A stretch of 64,000 bases of DNA from Verrucomicrobiaceae bacterium (GTDB lineage: Bacteria; Verrucomicrobiota; Verrucomicrobiia; Verrucomicrobiales; Verrucomicrobiaceae): positions 1 to 64,000 of the forward strand of contig JAEUHM010000044.1 of NCBI GenBank assembly GCA_016795485.1, read 5' to 3'. This document shows, piece after piece, positions 22,129-31,200 of this stretch. Numbering within the stretch: position 1 is the stretch's first letter; the number at the start of each line of letters is the position of its first letter. Both the position numbers and the translations under genes were made by a program. Under the pieces are notes generated by a model that saw only the letters and a program-made list of their open reading frames with translations, ran no database searches and had not been told where the DNA came from.

Positions 22129-23543
22129 TCTTTCAGAGCGTTGACTATCTCATCTTCTTCTTGGTCGTGTTCAGTGTTTACTGGGCGCTGCCGCTCAAAG
22201 GGCAGCATGTTTTACTGCTCGCCGCAGGATACGTTTTCTATGGCTATGTTCATCCATGGTACGTGATCCTGCTGGCAGCTACTACAGTGGTCGATTTTGT
22301 CTTCACCCGGCTCATGGAAGACCGTCCGCTGCGGCGCAAATGGTGGTTAGGCTGCATATTACTCAGTAACTTCACCGTGCTTGCCGTCTTCAAGTACTTC
22401 GGCTTCTTTGTGGGCAATATCCTCGTGGTTCTTGATTCCATGGGTGTGCAGGCTGCCAAGCCTGCATTCAATGTGCTGCTACCTGCGGGTGTCTCATTCT
22501 ACACGTTCCAAAGTTGTGCGTATGCCGTGGATGTCTATCGCGGTCAAACTCACGCCAGACGCAGTCTCTTGGATTATGCCGTGTATGTTGCCTTCTTTCC
22601 GCAGCTCGTGGCAGGCCCCATTGAGCGAGCCAGCCATTTGCTCTGCCAGTTTGAAAAGCCACGTCACTTTGATTGGTCGCGTGCACGAGACGCCTTGTTT
22701 CTCATCCTTTGGGGCCTTTTCAAGAAGCGGGTCATCGCCGACACTGCGGCGCTTTATTGCAACAAAGCTTTCTCCATTGCCGACAGCACCTTCCCCATCG
22801 TCTGGGCAGGCGTGATCTGCTTCAGCGTGCAAATCTACGCGGACTTCTCGGCCTACACGGATATTGCTCGCGGCTCTGCAAGGCTGCTTGGATTTGAGTT
22901 GAGGCAGAACTTCAATCACCCATGGCTCGCCCAGTCACCTGGGGACTTTTGGAGACGCTGGCACATGTCCTTGTCCGCTTGGTTTCGCGACTACGTTTAT
23001 GTTCCACTCGGCGGAAGCCGCACGACGGAAGGCCGCATCTGCCGGAACCTCATGATCACGTTTTTGCTGTCCGGTCTCTGGCATGGAGCAAGCTGGAACT
23101 TCGTCATCTGGGGCGGTTGGTGGGGCGCTGCACTCGTTCTATGGCGAATACTTGATCGCACTTTGCCTGCTTTCACCCAAGGAAAAGGGCTATTCGTAAC
23201 TGCATGTCGTTGGGGCGTCACGATGATCCTCGTCCACATTGGCTGGCTCATGTTTCGCGAGCAAAACTTTAGCGAACTCCTCCGGCAGATGTTCTCACCC
23301 CCAACTGGTGCAACCGCAGATGACTGGAGAATCGCCGGAGTATTCGTAGCACTCATGGCACTGCTGAGCCTACCTCTTTGGATTCATGCGGCAGTCCAGC
23401 CTCGGCTGCTTGATCATTGGGACAAATGGAGGGACCGACCAGCCGGATTTGCCCTTCAGACAGGCATCGGATTCGCGCTAGCGATTGGTTGGCTCACGCT
23501 GTCGCAGAAGATCTCCAGCGCCTTCATCTACTTCCAGTTCTGA
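22125..23543 (+). CDS. MBOAT family O-acyltransferase (AlgI-like)
   Basis: Seen: about 472 residues from the ATG at 22125 (MIFQSVDYLIFF), whose ATGA overlaps the previous stop. Many hydrophobic segments are present. Conserved blocks are LLPAGVSFYTFQ, FPQLVAGPIERASH, GFELRQNFNHPW, DFWRRWHMSLSAWFRDYVYVPLGG, and LSGLWHGASWNFVIWGG with the catalytic His. Family knowledge: AlgI-type enzymes move acetyl groups across the membrane for exopolysaccharide or cell-wall acetylation. It is intact, and a polysaccharide synthase is not encoded nearby. Confidence 0.93.
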   Translation: MIFQSVDYLIFFLVVFSVYWALPLKGQHVLLLAAGYVFYGYVHPWYVILLAATTVVDFVFTRLMEDRPLRRKWWLGCILLSNFTVLAVFKYFGFFVGNILVVLDSMGVQAAKPAFNVLLPAGVSFYTFQSCAYAVDVYRGQTHARRSLLDYAVYVAFFPQLVAGPIERASHLLCQFEKPRHFDWSRARDALFLILWGLFKKRVIADTAALYCNKAFSIADSTFPIVWAGVICFSVQIYADFSAYTDIARGSARLLGFELRQNFNHPWLAQSPGDFWRRWHMSLSAWFRDYVYVPLGGSRTTEGRICRNLMITFLLSGLWHGASWNFVIWGGWWGAALVLWRILDRTLPAFTQGKGLFVTACRWGVTMILVHIGWLMFREQNFSELLRQMFSPPTGATADDWRIAGVFVALMALLSLPLWIHAAVQPRLLDHWDKWRDRPAGFALQTGIGFALAIGWLTLSQKISSAFIYFQF

Positions 23544-23567
23544 GTCGACCACGCGGGCGGCCACCGC

Positions 23568-24335
23568 TCAGTAGATCACCCGAACCAAATACAACCCGCC
23601 GGCTGGAGCACATTGATTGTTCTTCGGTCCGGCGGGTTCGTTGAGAAGGCTTGTGAACCATGCCAAATCGGCCCTTCCTCTGGCCACGTGAACAGCAGCA
23701 CCCACAATGAGCCGCACCATTTTGTAAAGAAAGCCTTCACCCTCCAACTCGATCACGACTTCGTTGCCTGACGAAACCATCTCTGCACGATAAATCGTCC
23801 GCGTGGTGTTCTTCGGGTCTGCCCGCAACTCAGCTTCCCCTGGAAACCCACGGTTGGCGCTCAACCGAGCAAAGTTATGAGTGCCACACACGGATGTTAG
23901 ACATTTCTGAAGCACTTCCATGTCCAGCGGACCATACACTTGCCATGCGCGATTCACTTCCAGCGGCGGCATGATGTCGTCTCGCACGATTCGATAGCGG
24001 TAAACCTTCCCCGCCGCATCAAATCGAGCGTGGAAGTCCCCAGCAGCCTCCTCACAAGCCAGGACGCGAATACTTGTAGCCAAAACGGAGTTCAGCGCTC
24101 TGACCCATCCATCGTTCGCAATCTCCAGGCCCTCAGGCTCATCAAAGTGTGCCACCATGCCCAGAGCGTGAACTCCCGTGTCCGTGCGCCCTGCCCCGTG
24201 AAGAATGATTGGCTGCTTGGCCACTTTCCCGAGTGCATCCTCGATCTGATTCTGCACCCCGAGACCATTCGGCTGGCCCTGCCACCCTTGCCAAGGCGTG
24301 CCGTCATAGGCGATGGTCAGTCTTCGTCTGCTCAT
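23568..24335 (-). CDS. truA: tRNA pseudouridine(38-40) synthase
   Basis: Seen: about 255 residues from the ATG at 24335 (MSRRRLTIAYDGTPWQGWQGQ). The catalytic Asp lies in GAGRTDTGVHALG, and the C-terminal part has EGEGFLYKMVRLIVGAAVHVARGR. Family knowledge: converts uridines 38-40 of the tRNA anticodon arm to pseudouridine. The start overlaps the stop of the VTT gene by 4 bp (ATGA), so the two are probably translated together, an arrangement without obvious functional logic. Confidence 0.96.
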   Translation of the reverse strand: MSRRRLTIAYDGTPWQGWQGQPNGLGVQNQIEDALGKVAKQPIILHGAGRTDTGVHALGMVAHFDEPEGLEIANDGWVRALNSVLATSIRVLACEEAAGDFHARFDAAGKVYRYRIVRDDIMPPLEVNRAWQVYGPLDMEVLQKCLTSVCGTHNFARLSANRGFPGEAELRADPKNTTRTIYRAEMVSSGNEVVIELEGEGFLYKMVRLIVGAAVHVARGRADLAWFTSLLNEPAGPKNNQCAPAGGLYLVRVIY

Positions 24336-24955
24336 GACTTGGTTCTCAGCCTCCACGCAGCCACTCCATACAAAAACAGCGGCAGCACCGCGCTCAAAGT
24401 AAGGGCTGCTCCAGCATGGTGGGTGCCCAGTTCACCAATCGCCGCAAACGCAAAGCCCAAAGGCACGCTCCCGCAAACAAGCGAAACAACGAACCGCTTC
24501 ACGGGCATCCGCGCCAGTCCAGCTAGACATGCCACCGCTTCGGGCAACACAGGAGTCCATCGCGAGAGCGCCACTAGCCACCCTGCAGAAGCTCCGGCAA
24601 ACCAACGCTCCGCTTTGGCCAAAGAATCCTCTCCCGCAATCCAAACCGCAGCGCCTCTGCCACCCCAGCGACTACCCCAGTACGCCACCAATCCCGCTAA
24701 ACACGAGCCTGCGGCAGCAATGCATCCACCCAGAAGCCAACCGTAGAGAAACCCCAGGGCCGACATCACTAAAGTCCCTGGAATCGGCAGCAAAATGTCA
24801 GCACAAAGAAGCCCAATCCCCACCGCCCAGGCCCACTTCCCATACATCGCAAGCCACTGGCCTACATCACCGCCCTCAAAGGCTTCCCCCCAGATCACAA
24901 AGGGAGTGATCAGGAAAGCAACGAGAACGAAAACAAGGAGCCACCAGCGAGACAT
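24332..24955 (-). CDS. VTT (DedA/TVP38-type) membrane protein
   Basis: Seen: about 207 residues from the ATG at 24955 (MSRWWLLVFVLV); an upstream TTG is possible but adds a polar tail. Four to five hydrophobic segments surround LLPIPGTLVMSALGFLYGWLLGGCIAAAGSCLAG, the re-entrant core typical of VTT proteins. Family knowledge: members act as lipid scramblases or transporters, for example of undecaprenyl phosphate or phosphatidylethanolamine. Transcribed divergently from the M20 peptidase gene 42 bp away and coupled to truA. Confidence 0.82.
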   Translation of the reverse strand: MSRWWLLVFVLVAFLITPFVIWGEAFEGGDVGQWLAMYGKWAWAVGIGLLCADILLPIPGTLVMSALGFLYGWLLGGCIAAAGSCLAGLVAYWGSRWGGRGAAVWIAGEDSLAKAERWFAGASAGWLVALSRWTPVLPEAVACLAGLARMPVKRFVVSLVCGSVPLGFAFAAIGELGTHHAGAALTLSAVLPLFLYGVAAWRLRTKS

Positions 24956-24996
24956 TTCAGTTTTACAGGACACCGAAGTTGTTGCCTCGTTGCGCC

Positions 24997-26133
24997 ATGT
25001 CTGCAAGGCCGTCCACTGTCGAAGAACTCACCCAAGCTCTCGTCCGCATCCCCAGCGTCAATCCCGATGGCGATCCCGGCACCGACCTTACTGGAGAAGC
25101 TGCTTGCGCCGACTACGTTGCCGCTTTCTTGCGTGACTGCGGTGCGGATGTGATGGTAGAGGAAGTTCTTCCCGGTCGCCCCAACGTCATCGGCGGCTTT
25201 GTCTCAGGCAAAAACAAGCCAAAGATTCTCTTCGGCCCTCATTTGGACACGGTTGGAGTCGGCGGCATGGTCATTGATCCATTTGGCGGTGAGATCAAAG
25301 ACGGGCGGGTCTGGGGCCGTGGCGCTTCCGATACCAAAGGCCCCATGGCCGCCATGCTGTGGGCCATCAAAAGCCTTGGCTGCGAACTCGCCACTCTTCC
25401 CGTGGACGTCTACTTCGTGGGCTTCATGTCAGAGGAAAGCAGCCAGCACGGCTCACGTCACTTCGGTGCGCACCATCGCGACTTCGACTTTGCGCTCGTA
25501 GGCGAGCCCACCAGTATGAAAGTCGTCCACAAGCACAAAGGTTGTCTTTGGGCAGACGTGATCACCTCAGGCACAGCCGCCCACGGAGCCACTCCCCACT
25601 TGGGTGTAAACGCCATCGTCAAGATGGCAGGCATCGTCAACGCCCTCCAGACAGATTTTCCGAGCCTATTAACCAATCGCGGCGGCGAGGACGAGCTACT
25701 CGGCTCCAGCACCATCAACCTCGGCATGATTCAGGGTGGCACTCGCTCAAACATCGTCGCGGACTCATGCACGCTGCGCGTGGACATCCGCGTGACGCCT
25801 CAACTGCATGAGCAAGGCGGTGCCGTGACTGTCCTGCGTGACTTCATTCTCGATCTGGATCCCACCGCATGCGTGGAAGTGGCGTCTGAGGCCATGCCAC
25901 TCAATACTCCTGGAGAGAACAAGTATGTGCAGCAACTCCTCGCCAGCGGCTCCAGCCTCACCGGAGCACCCTGGTTCTGTGACGCAGCCTACCTCGCCGC
26001 AGAAGGCATCCCCAGCATCGCCATCGGCCCCGGCAGCATCGCCCAAGCCCACACCAAAGACGAGTGGATCAAAGTCAGCGACCTAGAAGAGGGCGTAGCC
26101 TTCTTCACCAAATGGCTCCGTGCTTTAGGCTAG
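24997..26133 (+). CDS. M20 family metallopeptidase (ArgE/DapE-like deacylase)
   Basis: Seen: about 378 residues from the ATG at 24997 (MSARPSTVEELTQALVRIPS). Zinc ligands are visible in FGPHLDTVG, GRGASDTKGPMAAM and SEESSQHGS (Glu pair), with the final His in SIAQAHTKDEW. A dimerisation domain sits between (VITSGTAAHGATPHLGVNAI). Family knowledge: acetylornithine deacetylase, succinyl-diaminopimelate desuccinylase or related amidohydrolase in the cytoplasm. The substrate is not decidable from sequence, and no arg or dap genes are adjacent. Confidence 0.9.
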   Translation: MSARPSTVEELTQALVRIPSVNPDGDPGTDLTGEAACADYVAAFLRDCGADVMVEEVLPGRPNVIGGFVSGKNKPKILFGPHLDTVGVGGMVIDPFGGEIKDGRVWGRGASDTKGPMAAMLWAIKSLGCELATLPVDVYFVGFMSEESSQHGSRHFGAHHRDFDFALVGEPTSMKVVHKHKGCLWADVITSGTAAHGATPHLGVNAIVKMAGIVNALQTDFPSLLTNRGGEDELLGSSTINLGMIQGGTRSNIVADSCTLRVDIRVTPQLHEQGGAVTVLRDFILDLDPTACVEVASEAMPLNTPGENKYVQQLLASGSSLTGAPWFCDAAYLAAEGIPSIAIGPGSIAQAHTKDEWIKVSDLEEGVAFFTKWLRALG

Positions 26134-26209
26134 CTGGACTATGATTCTGCATACGTCTCGTCGGAGAAGATTCGTTTGAGCGCTCCGCTGCCGAGCTTAC
26201 AATGCCACC

Positions 26210-26437
26210 ATGGAGCCAAGGCCCGTCGTCAACGTTGAGGAGTTCATCGGCAAGACCGTGGGCAAGCGGCGTCCGCCGAGTGACCCACTGCGGCTGGACC
26301 ACAGCAACCGCTCCCAAGCCGAGGCATGGATGAATGCTCTTCCCGTTCGCCTTCCCAGGAGAGGGGTCTACCGATTTCATTCTCACGAGGAGGCAAACCA
26401 ATGGATGAACTATCAGACGGGTCCGAAGAAGGCTTGA
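26210..26437 (+). CDS. Small protein, possible antitoxin of a decayed nucleotidyltransferase pair
   Basis: Seen: 75 residues, with a TACAAT element about 15 bp before the ATG. The C-terminal half reads YRFHSHEEANQWM, a pattern I associate with small partners encoded just before nucleotidyltransferase toxins. It overlaps the next frame by 37 bp. Inference: an antitoxin or accessory gene that outlived its partner. It is not recognised as a named family, and a random ORF cannot be excluded at this size. Confidence 0.5.
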   Translation: MEPRPVVNVEEFIGKTVGKRRPPSDPLRLDHSNRSQAEAWMNALPVRLPRRGVYRFHSHEEANQWMNYQTGPKKA

Positions 26438-26727
26438 CCGTGATATCAGAGGTTTCTCGTCCGCCAACATTAGAAGATGACGAGGTATCCAAGGGCACCG
26501 TGATGCGTCGAGTGCAGGACGTAGACATACCCTTTGCCTCACCTCGTCTGCTGTGGCGCATGAAAAAAAATTCCCACCGGGAGAAGGACCTGACAGACTT
26601 GGTCTTCCTCAGGCAGCACTACCTCGAAGTGACCGGTGACTGTATCCTATGCCTTATTGACAAAACGAATAGCTTCGGACGCGGACGCCATCACTCGGCC
26701 TGGTCTAGCTCGATTTTGGGCTATTGA
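26401..26727 (+). pseudogene. Truncated nucleotidyltransferase (AbiEii-like toxin) remnant
   Basis: Seen: 108 codons from the ATG at 26401. The segment VPFASPRLLWRMKK-like (here DIPFASPRLLWRMKK) followed by HREKDLTDLVFLRQHY matches, from memory, the C-terminal end of MNT/DUF6036-type nucleotidyltransferases. The N-terminal catalytic part with G-S-x10-D-x-D is missing, since only about 25 codons precede the conserved segment. Inference: an internal deletion removed the catalytic core, leaving a non-functional toxin. The 28 residues after LEVTGD are unlike the family. Confidence 0.55.
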
Positions 26728-27063
26728 CGAAAGTATTGCTAACGATCTCCGACAGGCAGAATAGAGACGGTGACTTGAAGAAACAACAGCCGTTCTTCAC
26801 CGAATAGTCGAAGTCTCAGATTTGCCTGAAGCTTGATCACTCGTCAGCCTAGACTGACGAACGTCTGGTCTCAGAAGAGTTCGGTCAACTCGACTGGGAA
26901 GTGATTTCAAATCGCTGCCAATATAGATTCTTTGCCGTTCCGACAAGAATCGACGTGCTAAGCAACCATTCGACCAACGTGATTGACTCGGTCCGATTGT
27001 GTTGCACAATCGCAGGGTCAATTGCTAAGGAGTTTTCAAAGTCACAACGTAACTGCTCTATCT
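26728..27063. other. Non-coding stretch before the protease unit
   Basis: Seen: about 336 bp without a convincing gene. A 6-bp stem hairpin (CGTCAG/CTGACG) lies at 26842-26859 without a T tract. The region is more AT-rich than its neighbours and should hold the promoter of the next two genes, but I see no clear -35/-10 pair. Confidence 0.5.
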
Positions 27064-28272
27064 GTGATTACTTTCGTCAGACTCAGATCATGGGCGCTTT
27101 TGTTGGCTGGTGCCGGTTTTGCGTTGGTTTCGTATGTTATTATTTGGGATGGTAGGTCCTCGTCTACCAAACCCTCTGAAGGACTCAGCAACGAGCCAGA
27201 GGATCGCTCTCAAATAAAGCTTGTTGAGAACGCTGGATTCAGGGACCCAAATCACGTAGATAGGGAATCTCGCGGATCAATGTGCGAGCAGCTTTTCCAG
27301 GAGCTGCAGACCTCCCAGAATGTAGAAGACAGGCTTCGTGCCTTGGATATGTTTCGCAAAGGTCTGCGAAACCGCTCTGACGGAAAAGCTCTCGCAAAGG
27401 AACTGATCGCATTTCTTGATGGAGGCCGGGATGTCCGGTTGGGCGCTTGGTTCAAGATCGACGCTGACGGGCATGTTACGCTAGCCCCAAGTCTTAGGAC
27501 CGCGCTCTTGGATGAGCTTGGACGGGCGAGTCGTGAAGATGCTGCGTCATATGCTCGACGGATTCTTGAGGGGTCCCATATACCGGAAGAATGGACCCTC
27601 GCCTTGCGTGATTGGGGACTCCACCTTGGAACCGAAGCTGCGCAAAGTAGCGGGGAATACAAGCGATGGGTGGTGAGACACCTAGAGCGCAAAGAATGGC
27701 TTGATACACCAACCGAGGGATACCTTCACGGTTTTGATGCTGGAGTCTATGTGGGTGGCGCTGAAGTGGTAAGTGCATTGGCAAATGCTCATGATCAGGT
27801 GAAGACGAAGCCCGTGCAGTTCGCCGCCAGGATGGCCTTGGATCGCATAGCGATGAAGGACTACGTAACAGTGGCGTCGCAACTCATAAATGACCCCCAA
27901 GCTCTCGCTAGTGCCCCTGTGCAACGGGGTCTTCTTTTGGCTCGGGCAGACCCTAGAAGCGAGCAGCACATGGAGTTGGTGCATTCAGCCCTAACGCAGC
28001 CCCGGTCCAAACCCGAAGAGGCTCAGACTTTCCTGCGCACGTTTCCCCATGCTGACATTGTTGCCTCGCCCAATCTGATGACTCGTAACCAGTATCCACT
28101 CATGGGAGACATTGCGCGTCGGGATGTGGAGGCCCACAAGCAATTGGACCGATTTGGACAATTGATATCACAAGAGATGAAAGTCGAGATTGAGTCTGCC
28201 AAGGACCGACTGAGAATTATGATCAGAGCGGCCGAAAAAGCGGGACAGATTGAACCTGTAAACGGAAACTAA
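27064..28272 (+). CDS. Hypothetical membrane-anchored helical protein
   Basis: Seen: about 402 residues if the GTG at 27064 is used (ITFVRLRSWALLLAGAGFALVSYVIIW); a TTG at 26983 would add 27 polar residues. One membrane helix near the start is followed by a long helical, charged domain with repeats of the kind LRALDMFRKGL and ALLDELGRASREDAASYARRIL, HEAT-like in feel but without a firm repeat. No family was recognised. Its stop is 2 bp from the start of the giant protease gene, so the two form an operon; it could be a membrane partner, inhibitor or anchor for the protease. The start is uncertain. Confidence 0.72.
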   Translation: MITFVRLRSWALLLAGAGFALVSYVIIWDGRSSSTKPSEGLSNEPEDRSQIKLVENAGFRDPNHVDRESRGSMCEQLFQELQTSQNVEDRLRALDMFRKGLRNRSDGKALAKELIAFLDGGRDVRLGAWFKIDADGHVTLAPSLRTALLDELGRASREDAASYARRILEGSHIPEEWTLALRDWGLHLGTEAAQSSGEYKRWVVRHLERKEWLDTPTEGYLHGFDAGVYVGGAEVVSALANAHDQVKTKPVQFAARMALDRIAMKDYVTVASQLINDPQALASAPVQRGLLLARADPRSEQHMELVHSALTQPRSKPEEAQTFLRTFPHADIVASPNLMTRNQYPLMGDIARRDVEAHKQLDRFGQLISQEMKVEIESAKDRLRIMIRAAEKAGQIEPVNGN

Positions 28273-28274
28273 AT

Positions 28275-31200
28275 ATGAAGAGCCACTCTTTTTTTGCCAT
28301 CGTGGCTATGATGATCCTTGTGAGCCCGTTCACAGGCTTATCCAGAGGAGCGCAGGTCAAGTTGCCCAAACCAGTGGTATCAACCAACCGAAGCATTCTT
28401 GCCACCCAACCGTTTCAGTATTGCGGTAGAATTGATGTAGCGCAACACGATGGAATCCATATTGGAAGCGGATCTGTAGCTTACAGCACATATACAGTGC
28501 TGACCGCCGCGCATGTTTTATACGACTTTGACAAAATACCCTTTTTTTTTGATTCACCCAAAAGAGCGACTTGGCGGCTACAACAGGACACATCTCCGGG
28601 AGCACCCAAGCAACCAGGAGGCATTGAACTTCGTTGCTTTTGGTCCTTCTGTGATGGCGCGTATTCAGAGCTACTCAATACGTCCACTCTAGCGTCCGAA
28701 GCAACATACAGCGGTGTTGTTGCCATACCAGGAACTCCTCGTTCTCCCCACGCCTTTGCTCAGGACATCGCGGTTGGTATAGCGTTTGATCCACTAGACA
28801 ATGGAAATGGTTTTCTTTCAGTGGTAGTCAACGGTGCTCGTACACCTGCTTATTTATCAGACCCCGCACTGCAAAAAAGCATAATTGGGTATCCAGAAGG
28901 TAACGAAGATCAAATGTGTCAAACTCAAGCGGACGACGATGTGTTTTTTGAACCGTCTAACAAGTTGTTTCCGCAATTGGCTTCAAGCGTGTCCATTGCA
29001 TCGTGGCTGACTGGTGACAGCCTTGCAACTCGTGAGGGCATGAGCGGGGGGGCCGTCATTGTTGAGTCAGCGGGCCAGTACCTGGTGGCGGGGGTACATG
29101 TTGCAAGCAACAAGCTAGATATTCCGACAGCGCGCTTCATCACCCAGCCTGTCATCGACCTCCTCTTAGAGCCAGCCAAGATTTCCGCACAGGCGAAGAT
29201 TGTAGGTCCTGAGAATGTCACTTGGCCTGTGGATGGTGTGGAGAGGGATTATACGTTTACACTTGAGGATTACGATATTCAACTCTCGCCAGATCAGACC
29301 GTACGCTTTCATATAGAAGGCTTGCCAAACGGTTGGAGATTCGATGAGAGTGAGTTGACTATCACAGGTGCATTACAACCCAGTGAGAAGGTAAAGTTCA
29401 CCATTTTCGCTTATGGCTTCCATCCTGACACTATCCCGCCGTCAGAAGATGATTGGCTTCCCAGCCTGCAGAACCTAGGGCCAGCTATCTACAAAACTGT
29501 AGAAATAAAAGGAACTAGCACACCGCAGTGTGGAGATCGCTCAGAGTTCACGGTCCGATTCAAGACCCGGCATTTGGATGATTCTGATCTCGACACCGAA
29601 GGTAAATACAAGGGACATTTTGAGTGGCTGCTGTCGCATGCATCATCCTCCGTGGTGAATGATATCAGTTGGCTCTTTTGTAGCAATGCGAGCAAGTTTG
29701 GCTTGCCTCAGAACGGTCGGACCTATTGGAAGGTACCTTTTTCGCCAGTAGGTGAAAGCGGCGAGAGCAAACAAAGCGTAGTGGCAAGCTATCGCATTGA
29801 TGGCACTCCAAGTCCGCAGCCAACCGTGACAGTTACCATTCCTCAAATGGCATTCACCCAGACCGAAAGACTGCCGGGAAACACACTGAGGTACGTTTTT
29901 GAAGAGCTTAGCCGCAACTCCTTGCAGCTGACGCCGGGAGCAAACAATAAAGATACTATCAACTTTGTTTATGAAGGTAGTGATCTGGACTTTGTTGAGA
30001 TTGTCGGCCCAGATTCGCTCAGACTTGCGACCACAAGTGAGATCCAAGCATGGGCAGGACAGGGGGGAGCCTTGTCGAGTCACCCGGCCTCATCCCAATA
30101 CTATACAGTGCTTCATTTTGAGGATGGTAGCACAGTCGATTACACGGGCATGAATACTCCCATGGGAACCATTGATTATCGCATCACCAACGATCCATTC
30201 ATGGTTGTCCAGGACAAAGACACCTTTCAAGTAACGGAAAACTTGGGGCTGGTGACTTCGTCATACATTAGTGGCAAAACTGGCATCCCAAAAACAGCTA
30301 CGCTCAGCGTGACTTACTCAGACGGAGAGCGCACCAGAACCGCAGAGAAGAAAATCAAGCTTGTACCCGCATCAACGCTCAACGTTCCGGGCGGGATATT
30401 GGCCATCAATCCAGACTACTTTCAGTTTGAGTCACCGGGTGGAACGGGAACGGTTAATGTGACAGCTCGATCAGGCTACAAATGGACTTCAGCATCAGAT
30501 TCTAGCTGGATCAAGATTACCTCTGGTGCATCTGGAACTGGGAATGGTACCGTGAACTTCTCGGTGTCAGCCAACGCCACTTATGCTGTCAGGTCAGGAA
30601 GGATAAGAATAGGTGATAAGAGCGTACTAGTGGAACAGGGCTACCGATGGATTCCGCTCACGATCTTCCCCGAGAATCGGCACCATCCTGCCCATGATAG
30701 CAGTAGCTCATTTTCAGTAACTGCGGAACCTGGTCAACCTTGGACAGCTGTTTCCAGTTCGTCATGGGTGACGGTGGAAGAAGGGGATGAAAGCCAAACG
30801 GGCAGCGGGACCGTCAGCTATTATGTGGATGAGAACCCCTACTCTGACCCGAGGGCCACAACTATCACCGTTGAGGACGCTACCTTTGTGATTACCCAGG
30901 ATGGCAGCCCGTCTGGAGCAGCGCCGGACATTGTGGTGGAGCATCCTAGCGGTAACTCCTTGGTAAATGGTGAATCAATGGTCAGCTTTGGATTCGTGAG
31001 ACGCAACCAAACAGGTCCACCCAAGACCTTCATCGTCAGGAACGACGGACTGACCATGCTGCATAGCTTGACGGTAAGCCTTCTTGCCGAAGGTGATTTG
31101 TCTGACTTTACGATCAATAGTGCCGCAATGAAGAAGTCGATAGCTCCCGGGCAATCCACATCTTTTGAGGTTACCTATGCTCCCGTGACGGACGGGCTTA

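Noticed and set aside
26842..26859. Hairpin as a terminator
   Set aside because: Six-bp stem with no following T tract and no gene ending just before it.
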